63,536 nt of DNA from Zelonia costaricensis (taxonomy: Eukaryota > Euglenozoa > Kinetoplastea > Trypanosomatida > Trypanosomatidae): positions 1 through 63,536 of the forward strand of contig JASAOO010003443.1 in NCBI GenBank assembly GCA_030849075.1. The letters run 5' to 3'. Each line of letters opens with the position of its first letter. The stretch's first letter is position 1. Positions 37,129 through 45,218 of this stretch are shown here, piece by piece. The notes below the pieces were generated by a model, which saw only the letters and a list, made by a program, of their open reading frames with translations, did no database searches and was not told the DNA's origin. The translations under genes were made by a program, and so were the position numbers.

Positions 37129-37956
37129 TTATTTGGTCGACTTGCGCCGCTCACGCGCCGCCACCTCCTTCTCGCGCTCGGGGATGGTGAGAAGGATGTT
37201 CTTCGTCACCTCCATGATGTGCTTAAAGCGGTCGGGGCCGAGGAGGATGCCGCCCCACCACCGCGTCACTACCACCACGTAGCCGTCCACCTGCAGCTGG
37301 TCTAGCAGGAACATCATCTTTACGGACGCCCCCGTCTCACCGTCGTCGTCGCAGTCCTGCTGCAGCAGCCCGTTTTCGTCGGTGAAGCGATACGCGTAGA
37401 TGGTCGGGTGCGCGGCGCAGGCGATGGATTTGATAGAGCGCAGATAGCTCAGCACCTCGTGCACGTGGTCGAGGTGGCGCACCTTGGCCATGTGCGCCAT
37501 GAAACGCGAACGCCGGTCGAGGATCGAGTCACTATGCCACATGTCAAGGCTTGTCTCGAGGCGGTACTCCTCCTCGCGCTGCTGCTCCTCTTGCAGCTGC
37601 TCCTCCTGGTCCTTGCGCGCCTGCTCCGCCCTCTCCCTCGTGTCCTTGAGCTCCTCCGCGACGGATTGAGCCAGCGGAATGAGAAGCGCCAGCATCGGCA
37701 CGCCAAGCGGGACCTCCTCTCGCATGCGGCGGCCCACCTCCTCCGTGAAGGTGCGGTTCAGCTGCGCGTTGGGGCTGCTCAGCAGGTACAGCTGCGGGTA
37801 GGTCTCCTCCGGGTAGCCGTGCGGCGGCAACGTTACTTGCAGCTCAAAGCGAAACGGCAAGTGCACGACCAGCGAGTCCTGCATCCCCTCGTAGCGCTCG
37901 CACTCATCGCTGAACATGGCCAGGATCATGTCGATCTCCTCTTCATTTTCGGACAT
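37129..37956 (-). CDS. IMPACT: IMPACT/YIH1 homologue, RWD plus UPF0029 domains (275 aa)
   Basis: IMPACT/Yih1 binds GCN1 and dampens activation of the eIF2-alpha kinase GCN2. Residues 1-100 form an RWD domain (NEEEIDMILAMF, then FELQVTLPP..YPEETYPQLYLLS). A charged helix (about 105-145) links it to the UPF0029/IMPACT domain at about 150-265. That domain has the hallmark strings RSRFMAHMAKV, DDDGETGAS and VVVVTRWWGGILLGPDRF. The C-terminus is short and basic. Length and order match fungal and animal IMPACT. A link to nutrient-stress control of translation follows from the family, not from this locus. Confidence 0.95.
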   Translation of the reverse strand: MSENEEEIDMILAMFSDECERYEGMQDSLVVHLPFRFELQVTLPPHGYPEETYPQLYLLSSPNAQLNRTFTEEVGRRMREEVPLGVPMLALLIPLAQSVAEELKDTRERAEQARKDQEEQLQEEQQREEEYRLETSLDMWHSDSILDRRSRFMAHMAKVRHLDHVHEVLSYLRSIKSIACAAHPTIYAYRFTDENGLLQQDCDDDGETGASVKMMFLLDQLQVDGYVVVVTRWWGGILLGPDRFKHIMEVTKNILLTIPEREKEVAARERRKSTK

Positions 37957-38692
37957 GCCTGCCCTCGCAGGCGCTGGGAAAGGGTGAGGGGGGGGGGATG
38001 GGGGTGTCGGCAGCTGGAGTGGGCGAGTGGGGGGAGGGGGGGGGAAGCACCGGAAAGGGAAAAAAGCGAAGAATGAAGACGAATATAGAGATAGCCGAGG
38101 CCGAATGGGTCAGCGTGAGACGAAAAGCAGTGGCAAGGCGCTCACGTTTGCTGTGCAAAAAAACGTCAAACGAGCACGACCAAAGCTAAGAGCTTGTCGC
38201 TCGCGCATACGGCGTGCGGCGTGCGGTGCAGACCAGCCTCGTCTTACCTGGATCAGCATTATGCTACGGCAGGGGACTCTTGACTCGGTGCAGGGGTGCG
38301 CATGGGCAGCCCTGCACCATCATGTGCCCCGCGCCCTGTTGCGCAAAAAAAAAAAACTTGACGCGAGTTCGACAAACCCTACTTTCCGCTTCGTTTGTCT
38401 GTTGTTGTTGTTTTTTTGGCGCTTGATGTGAGGCATTTCCTCAAGTACTTGTGATGACGGAAGGCAGACGAACAGAGCAAAGGATGTCGCGCGGGATGGG
38501 GTGGCGAGCTGGGGGAAGAGGGGGAGGGACGCTGCGCAAGGGAGGCTTCCGTTCGAGCTGCAGCCCTCGTCGAGAAGAAAAAAAGAGCGGTTTTCCCATG
38601 GCCGAGGAAGAGGACAAGGGGGAATTCTCTCTTTAAAACGAAGGGGTGCGGCGCCTTGCTTGTGCTTAAATTCCGCCTTCACCCACACCGCA
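37957..38692 (-). other. Intergenic region, UTRs only
   Basis: About 735 bp holding the ALKBH6-like 3' UTR and the IMPACT 5' region, with an acceptor at 37975-37974 that leaves a 17-nt leader. No gene is seen. Confidence 0.75.
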
Positions 38693-40789
38693 CTAGGCGT
38701 CCTTCGCGCCGCCCTTCAGGGCGTCGACCTCCTCCAGCAGGTCATCCACTTTGCTTTCCAGCTCGAGCACCGAGGAAGAGAGGTGGTTGAGCACCGTCGC
38801 GGTGTCCTTCTGGTACGTCGTCTGGGCCGGAATGGAGAGCGCGATGAGCTCCTTCAGCTCGTCGATGCTGCGGCGCAGCTCTTCCTGGCCAGCACGGAGT
38901 TCCCGCACCGTCTGCGTCAGCTCCGAGTCCGACCTGGCCACAGCACCGGAGGGTGAGAAGGACGCTGTCGGGGCAACAGACTGGTACGTGGCGACCTGCG
39001 GCACGCTGCCCTGCCTACGGCTTGCGGCCGACGGGAGCTGCGGGGGTGGCGTGAAGAGGTCCTTCGGGACGGGCAGGTGGTGGTACAGATACCACGCCCG
39101 CTTCATCGCGTACTCGGCCCTAGCCGGCTGATGACTGCACCGCGCCATTAGGTTGCGCGTGGTGATGCTCACCCGGTGGGTCCGCGGCACGGCCTGCACC
39201 TCGGGGTCGCGCAGCAGGTGCCGGTTCACCACCTCACCAACCAGCTCCGGCGTCAGCTCGTCAGTGGCCCGGTCCGACACGCCGTGGGGGTAGTGATAGT
39301 AGCCCTCCCCCGAGAAGATGAGCAGGGAGCGCGGCTCCATGACGACGCTCTGCAGCGGCGTGCGCTTGCCGATGTCGCCCTCGGAGAACTTGAAGGTGTC
39401 GTTGTAGTGGTCCATGGGGTGGTCCTCGTAGAGGGGCTGCTTCGGGTAGAAGCTCATCACCGACGTCGAGGCGAGCGAGAGGACGGTGACCATTGGGACG
39501 TAGATGGGGCCGTCGCAGTGGGGACCGATGCCCTCGCCCTGCTGGTACTCGTGGATGCGCACGCTGTTAGGAAACGTCGTGGGCGTAAAGAGGCCGTCGT
39601 ACACCTGCATGTCCACCGCCTCCTGCACCCACGGCGGCATGTTGGCGTCGCTCACAAAGCTCTTCTGACACGTTTCGCACATCGTGCAGCCCCACTCCTG
39701 GCACGTGCGCTTCTTCAGCTTCGACTTCAGCTCCTGTGGGGTGGACTGGACAAACTTGAGCATCTGCGCCTCCTCGGCAGCCGACACGTAGTCCGGAATG
39801 TAGTAAATGCCAGGCAGGCTGCCCACGGCGTACTTCGCTAGGTCCACGTGCACGGCGGCCGGCGGCAGAGGCGCGGGGGCGGTGCTGCCAGCCGCGTGCA
39901 CCTCCGCAGCGGGGGTCGCAGCACCGCGCTGTGCCGCGGCGCGGCGCACGTGCGAGTCGGCGCACAGGTGGTCGGGAAAGACCTGCGCAAAGACGCTCTG
40001 CAGTTCGGCATTGGGCACAAACGGCTTCGTGGCGGCAGCCGCGTCCCATGGCGTGAGCTTCGCCGCGTTGAACTGCCCGCTTGCCTTGGTGCTGTCCGCG
40101 TCGGCGCTCGCCTCGTCGCTCTCGGGCCGCTTCGCGCCGCGCTGGGAAGGCAGCAAGGCAGCGGCAGCCTCGTTGCGGTTGGTGCGGCGCCACACGCCAA
40201 CCATCGAGAACGTGGTGTAGTCGGACGACTTGGCCGTCACCCGCTTCACCATGCCGGTGATGTCGAAGGTAAGGCCGTACTGCGGCACGACCGTCTCCGT
40301 CGGCTGGTACGTGTAGCTCTCGAGCTGGCAGGTGAAGGCCGTCCCTGTGGCGCCGGCGTCGAGGACGCGCAGCCTGCCGATGCCGTAGCCGAGCCCGTTG
40401 GCGGGGCGGTAGTAGACAAACTTGTCGTGGTCGACGAAGAGCTCGCCCTGGAGGTCGTCTGTCATGATCAGCCACGGACCGTACATGTCCCGCGCGAAGT
40501 CGACCCCGACGGCGCTCTCCGTCACGATGTCATTCGCCAAGTCGGCGGTGTCAATGCCGTCGGAGAACTCGGCCGTGTTGAAGTTCGGCGTGGAGTGATG
40601 GAAGCCCTTCGCCTTCATCTCGGAGCTGATGCCGCCGCCCGGTGCCGCAGCGGAGGTGGAACTCTCCGTGGTGGTGGTGGCGGCGAACCGGCGTTGTGGC
40701 GGTTGAGCTGAACAGGCGATGATGCCGCCTGCAGCATACGCAGGAAGAAAGCGGCGCGACAGCCGCGAAAGCGTGGCTTGAGCCCTCAT
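38693..40789 (-). CDS. ALKBH6-like 2-oxoglutarate/Fe(II) dioxygenase with extra domains (698 aa)
   Basis: Residues about 315-545 match ALKBH6: LPGIYYIPDYVSAAEEAQML opens the domain. H424-C-D426 (GIGPHCDGPIY) and H502 (YPHGV) form the iron site, and R539-VSITT-R545 is the RxxxxxR 2-oxoglutarate site. A CxxC pair in TCQEWGCTMCETCQK (about 350) may bind metal. The N-terminus MRAQATLSRLSRRFLPAYAA is Arg-rich and amphipathic, like a mitochondrial presequence. A beta-rich unknown domain follows at about 90-215. The C-terminus (about 620-695) is a coiled coil. Human ALKBH6 is only the catalytic part, so this is a large extension. The substrate is unknown; the family includes nucleic-acid demethylases. 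The ATG at 40789 is the only ATG after the acceptor at 40930; the open frame upstream begins with TTG. Confidence 0.92.
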   Translation of the reverse strand: MRAQATLSRLSRRFLPAYAAGGIIACSAQPPQRRFAATTTTESSTSAAAPGGGISSEMKAKGFHHSTPNFNTAEFSDGIDTADLANDIVTESAVGVDFARDMYGPWLIMTDDLQGELFVDHDKFVYYRPANGLGYGIGRLRVLDAGATGTAFTCQLESYTYQPTETVVPQYGLTFDITGMVKRVTAKSSDYTTFSMVGVWRRTNRNEAAAALLPSQRGAKRPESDEASADADSTKASGQFNAAKLTPWDAAAATKPFVPNAELQSVFAQVFPDHLCADSHVRRAAAQRGAATPAAEVHAAGSTAPAPLPPAAVHVDLAKYAVGSLPGIYYIPDYVSAAEEAQMLKFVQSTPQELKSKLKKRTCQEWGCTMCETCQKSFVSDANMPPWVQEAVDMQVYDGLFTPTTFPNSVRIHEYQQGEGIGPHCDGPIYVPMVTVLSLASTSVMSFYPKQPLYEDHPMDHYNDTFKFSEGDIGKRTPLQSVVMEPRSLLIFSGEGYYHYPHGVSDRATDELTPELVGEVVNRHLLRDPEVQAVPRTHRVSITTRNLMARCSHQPARAEYAMKRAWYLYHHLPVPKDLFTPPPQLPSAASRRQGSVPQVATYQSVAPTASFSPSGAVARSDSELTQTVRELRAGQEELRRSIDELKELIALSIPAQTTYQKDTATVLNHLSSSVLELESKVDDLLEEVDALKGGAKDA

Positions 40790-40929
40790 GGGAGAGGAAC
40801 GCGTCTGTTGCGGTGTGTTTATGGTGTGTTTAGATCGTTGCTGTGTGTTTGTGTATGTGTGTGTTTGCTTGATGGGCGTCTTCCCCTCGTTGAGACAATC
40901 AGGAGAGGGCAGTGCACGAGAGGCCAAAC

Positions 40930-40972
40930 CTGTAGCGGACTCAAGGAGGGAAAAAGACAGAAGAACAAGAAA
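40930..40972 (-). promoter_or_regulatory. Probable trans-splice acceptor of the ALKBH6-like gene
   Basis: On the - strand a long T/C tract ends in CTACAG with AG at 40931-40930. The 140-nt leader contains no ATG before 40789. Confidence 0.6.
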
Positions 40973-41270
40973 GCGTGCCTTGACAGCGAGCGCCCTTCAG
41001 AGGCAATCAGCGTAGGAGCGGGCACCGCGACGACTGTACTCTGTTTAGGCGGCAATGCAGCACCAGACACGCACCACGAAAAGGGGGGCGTCCGGTAAAA
41101 AGCAGCAACGAAACGCAAACACCAGAAAGCGTGCGGGTCCGCGGAGGAGGGAGGGACGAGAGGGAGAGTATGAAAGATGTCGTGGGCACCGCGTACGAGC
41201 GCGTGGCGTTCATCCAGCGCAACGGGGTAAGCGTCTGATGCGAGGGGTCGCTTCGCGTGCGCATCTCTTC

Positions 41271-41292
41271 TACACCTCTCCAGAGAGGTGTA
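41271..41292. repeat. Perfect inverted repeat, 10-bp arms
   Basis: The arms 41271-41280 and 41283-41292 are exact reverse complements with 2 nt between them, so the START-gene 3' UTR could form a hairpin of 9-10 bp. Confidence 0.85.
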
Positions 41293-41768
41293 TAGAAGCC
41301 CCTTCCCCCCCCCCCTTGGCCTCGCGGAAGGTTTGCGTTTGGCATGAGGTGGAGTTCGACGAGTCTTCAATTTCGCGTCCGCAACGAGCAGGATCAGAGG
41401 CGGGTGTGGGTGCATCGAGTCACAAGATGCAGCTGTCGCACCGAGGGGTGAGGCGGGGCACGCCGCGTCACGAGTCGGGAAGGGAGCTTTTCAAGGAGCG
41501 CATCGGACGTAGCGTACACAAGCAGCTCTGTTGGCAACAAGAACCAAAAAAGGGACAAAGGCAAGGGAAGAAGGGTGAGCTCTTCACCCGATGCAGCGCC
41601 TGTGCCAGCAAACACAGGGTGCAAGAAAGCTGGGACTCGGTAGAAGGGAAGACGGGAACCTTCGCTGGCTCCGTTTCCACCGAGCCTCGACCGCGCCGCG
41701 GGAGGCCACACACACCACAGAGAAGAGAGGCAAAACAAACGAAAAAAAAAAGCTGACAGTGGACACAC

Positions 41769-44738
41769 CTACGACTGCTGCAATTCTGTGCCTGGGCCGC
41801 TCCAGGCACACACAGCCTCGCGGAAACGCTGCAGCAGTGCCGCCTGCTCCGCCGCGCATCCAGTTGGCAGGCCCTGGTCATCTAAACTCCCCCGCCGCGT
41901 CACTGGCCGCTCAACGCAGAGGTACTGCATCACCACCACTCGGGCTGGCTGGTGCAGCGGCGGCAGCGGCCGCTCATCGTCTGGGGTGGACCGCAAGCTG
42001 TACAGCTCGAGAGACACCGGCGTCCGGCCGGTGTGCGGGGTGTCCGTGTAGGACGCCGCGTCCCCCGCGTCGCTGTCCACGGTCGTCGCGACCCAGCCGG
42101 AGCACACAATTCGACCCGTCTCGAAGCGGTCATCCGCTAGCGGGGCTGCAAAGGCTGCCGCTGCCCCCGCACCGCCGTGCACCCGCTCCGTTGACTCGCG
42201 CCGAGGGCCCAGAGACGCGTCCTCGTCCTCGGAGTCCTGCACCTCGTCCAGCAGACCGTCCAGCGCGGTACGACTGAGCACCAGCGTCGACCACGGCACG
42301 TTTTTCCCGTTGAGCTCCCCGAAGGCTTCGAGAAACACAAGGCGCAGCCACGGAAACGACGCGCTTGCCGCGCCGTACTCGAGGCGCAGCGCCGTCAGTC
42401 CCGGCGGACTCGGCAGTTCGTCGTAGCACGCAACGCCGCACTCCATCGCGTAGCGAGTCCGTGCCGGGGTCGCTTGCATAAAGGCTCGCAGGTGCGACAG
42501 CGAGCACGGGAACACTGTCGACAGCACAAGCAGCTGGGTGTTCCCCTCTGCCGCCGCGGCCCACGGAACCGACTGCGCGAGCACGTCGTCAAACAGCGTC
42601 GCCCCAGGGCTGTCCAGCGCCGCGCCGCCCTGCTTGCAGTGCACCTTGTAAAGGAAGCGCAGCAGCGGCTCCTTATCGAGCGGGAGCGGCACGCTGCGGT
42701 CGTGGCGCCGCTGCAGCGCCTCGCCGATGCGACGCAGACGCACCGCTCGGCCCTGCATCCACGCGGCCACGCCGGCGAGGAAAGCCGCCGCTGCGCTGGC
42801 CTCGCGGCGCCGCGACGTGGACCCCCATCCGCGCTTGCGCGGTGATGGCGCCACCGCGTCTGGGTGGAACAGCACGTACTGCGAGACGCGCACCGTGGCG
42901 GCAGCTCGTGGCACGGCCACGGCGGTCATGCCGAAGAGACGCACCCGCACGGTGTGGTGGGAGCTGTCGGGGTGTGCGCCGCGGTAGCAGCCCGTGCTGT
43001 CCTCCGTGCCGATCCACACCAAGGTGGCGGCGGGGAGGCCGGGCGTGTGAAAGCCGAGGCGACCGCCACGCTGCGCGGTCAGCTCCACTTCGGCACACTG
43101 CAGCACCGCCTCCCACGGCTGCGTGAAGGCGTCGGCGGTGGCATCGAACTGGTAGTGGCGCAGCTGCGTCGCAGCTGGGCCGCCCAGCACCTCCGGCGAG
43201 AAAAACGTCACCGCCCCCGCAGCGGCAGACCTCTCGCCGCTGCGCTGCACCGAGGCCGCCTCCGGCCGAGGCGAGCTCACTGCACCGCTGCGGGCCGGCG
43301 TGGAAGACGCGGAGGATGCACTGGGTACCGCAAAGACGCGCACCAGCTCCGGGTCGATCTCTGGCGCGAGGGCCGCGTTGTGCAGCACCGCTGAAAGTGT
43401 GTCGAGGCCGCAGCGAATCGAGCAGGAGACGCGCAGCGCCACGCAGAGAGGGTTCTTGCAGCGCACACTCTCTGGTAGACTGCGCAGCTCGGCGTACTCG
43501 ACCTCGGCCAACTCGCGCTGCGCCTGCCATCCAGGCGAGCGGGCGAGAAGGGCCAGCAGTTCCACGTCCGCGTCCGTGACAGACGCGAGCGGAGCGCCAC
43601 GCCGAGGTGTCGAGCCGGCCGAGGCGCCGGCGGGCAAGGGGGATGCGCCCACCCTGACACGCCTCGGCGGAGTCGATGCGACGGAGGCGTTCCCGCCGTC
43701 ACCAAGGGGCGCCGGTCGCAACGGAGTGGGCGGCACGTGCGAGAGTGGTGTGTGCGCCGCCGCCGCGGGCGCAGGCGCAGCACATGACAGGGGCTCGGGC
43801 CGGCACGCCTCGGGCGACAGAGGGGACGGCGGGGTGGGTTGCGCTTGCGGCGGTGGGGGTGCCGGCGGCGACGCCTGCAGGTGGCGGCGCTTTGCCTCTT
43901 CCTCGCCCGTTTCTGTGGTGGAGGCCATGACAGCTGCGGCAGCCTCCGCCAGCGCCGTCATCTTGCGGAGCTTTTTCGTGTTTTCGTCGACGGCTGCCGC
44001 AACGATCCACTTCGGGATTTTCCCTGCCGGGTCGACGCAGCAGTAGTTTGTCACACGGACTGTGCCCATTTCCTGCGCCGCGTCCCAGACGGCGACGTAG
44101 CCGTAGCAGTGAATGACGCCGCGCACCAGGGCCTTCTCGCGCGTGCGGCCCACCATCGCAGCGGACGCTTCAGCCGGCGATGCGTTGATGCTTCCTTGCA
44201 AGTACACAAGCGGCGCCGTCGCCGCGGCTACGTCCTTGCTGTTGATACATGCAGCAGAGGCAGCGGTGGGGAGCGGAGGCGCTCGCAGCACCTCACTCGA
44301 CCAGTCGGCGTACTTGGCGTTCGCTCGTGCGAGTTGCGCAGCGTCGGTGAGCACGGTGGAGGACCAGACGCAGAAGTCGCGCGGGGCCACGACCCACGGT
44401 GATGGCGACGTGTACGAGGTGTACAGGAGCGTGTTGCACCGCCGCTTCTCCACCACGCGGAACTCCTTGAGCGCGCTGTCGTACTGGCGAATGTCCGACT
44501 CTGCGCTGAGGACGCGGTGCAGTGCGTCCAGCGTGGCGTGAATAACAAACTGCGTACGGTAGCACGGCATCGATAGCCCGAGCTCCGGCCATGCCGGAAT
44601 CTCAGCTACGGCAAAGCCGTCACAGTTCGACACGGCCTTCCAGGGGAGTCCCGCGGCACCGTGCAGCTCCATCAGCGGCTCGAGAATCGGGAGCGCCGCC
44701 GCCAGATCCGCGTCCGATGCGCCATGAATCGTCGTCAT
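41769..44738 (-). CDS. START-domain lipid-binding protein, possibly with a second START-like region (989 aa)
   Basis: START domains hold a single lipid or sterol in a deep hydrophobic tunnel. Residues about 30-265 fit the fold: KAVSNCDGFAVAEI at the start, CNTLLYTSYTSPSPWVVAPRDFCVWSS in the middle, and TNYCCVDPAGKIPKWIV before the closing helix. A Pro/Ala/Ser-rich linker (about 275-380) follows. The second half (about 385-980) repeats START-like features: LRSLPESV..KNPL..ALRVSCSIRCGLDTL, and then VPWAAAAEGNTQLLVLSTVFPCSLSHLR with SFPWLRLVFLEAF. It may hold one or two diverged copies, but this part is less certain. No membrane anchor or signal is visible. A 40-codon uORF overlaps the start codon. 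Confidence 0.9.
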   Translation of the reverse strand: MTTIHGASDADLAAALPILEPLMELHGAAGLPWKAVSNCDGFAVAEIPAWPELGLSMPCYRTQFVIHATLDALHRVLSAESDIRQYDSALKEFRVVEKRRCNTLLYTSYTSPSPWVVAPRDFCVWSSTVLTDAAQLARANAKYADWSSEVLRAPPLPTAASAACINSKDVAAATAPLVYLQGSINASPAEASAAMVGRTREKALVRGVIHCYGYVAVWDAAQEMGTVRVTNYCCVDPAGKIPKWIVAAAVDENTKKLRKMTALAEAAAAVMASTTETGEEEAKRRHLQASPPAPPPPQAQPTPPSPLSPEACRPEPLSCAAPAPAAAAHTPLSHVPPTPLRPAPLGDGGNASVASTPPRRVRVGASPLPAGASAGSTPRRGAPLASVTDADVELLALLARSPGWQAQRELAEVEYAELRSLPESVRCKNPLCVALRVSCSIRCGLDTLSAVLHNAALAPEIDPELVRVFAVPSASSASSTPARSGAVSSPRPEAASVQRSGERSAAAGAVTFFSPEVLGGPAATQLRHYQFDATADAFTQPWEAVLQCAEVELTAQRGGRLGFHTPGLPAATLVWIGTEDSTGCYRGAHPDSSHHTVRVRLFGMTAVAVPRAAATVRVSQYVLFHPDAVAPSPRKRGWGSTSRRREASAAAAFLAGVAAWMQGRAVRLRRIGEALQRRHDRSVPLPLDKEPLLRFLYKVHCKQGGAALDSPGATLFDDVLAQSVPWAAAAEGNTQLLVLSTVFPCSLSHLRAFMQATPARTRYAMECGVACYDELPSPPGLTALRLEYGAASASFPWLRLVFLEAFGELNGKNVPWSTLVLSRTALDGLLDEVQDSEDEDASLGPRRESTERVHGGAGAAAAFAAPLADDRFETGRIVCSGWVATTVDSDAGDAASYTDTPHTGRTPVSLELYSLRSTPDDERPLPPLHQPARVVVMQYLCVERPVTRRGSLDDQGLPTGCAAEQAALLQRFREAVCAWSGPGTELQQS

Positions 44739-44857
44739 TGCACCTCGTGTGCGTCAACGACTGAGGCAATGCGAGCACGAGGCAAGTACTGCCGTGGTGC
44801 CCCCTTCACGGCTCGAGGAGGGTGCTTGAGCCCATGGAGGCACACGCGAGAAGACAT
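44735..44857 (-). promoter_or_regulatory. uORF overlapping the START-gene start codon
   Basis: An ATG at 44857 opens a 40-codon frame with no internal stop. Its TGA (44737-44735) overlaps the main ATG (44738-44736) in an ATGA arrangement. It is part of the mRNA if splicing uses the T/C tract with AG at 44932-44931, the best acceptor seen upstream. Confidence 0.5.
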
Positions 44858-45218
44858 AAATGCAAAGGAGGAAAGTGCGAAAGAGTTGCGACATCAACCG
44901 ACAAGAGCACAGGCAATGGAAGTACAACAGCTAAAAAGAAGAAGAGTGCGGCCCGAGAGGGACGCGCGCAGCAGTCCGCATTGTCTGCACGCGACGCGCT
45001 CGCTTCGCTGTAGCAAGGTACTTCATCTCGCGAAGCGGAGGGGCGGTCACGGAAAGGGGGGGGGGGAAGGGGAGCTGGAGGAGCCCAGCGCATCCGCCGA
45101 CCCGCCGTCCTTCCACACTTGTATCGCAATCGACGGAGCGACGCTTCTTTCTGTTCGACTGGTGCCAGACGCGGTGTCGCGTTGCCTTCTTCACCTCGCC
45201 CCGTGGAGCGGCCGAACT
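44739..45218 (-). other. Intergenic region, UTRs only
   Basis: 480 bp between the C2-repeat gene stop and the START gene. It holds the uORF and the acceptor at 44932-44931. No other gene is seen. Confidence 0.75.

Larger units (their letters stand above)
40790..41768 (-). other. Intergenic region, UTRs and a hairpin
   Basis: 980 bp holding the START-gene 3' UTR, with a perfect short hairpin at 41271-41292, and the ALKBH6-like 5' UTR (about 40929-40790). No gene is seen. Confidence 0.75.
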
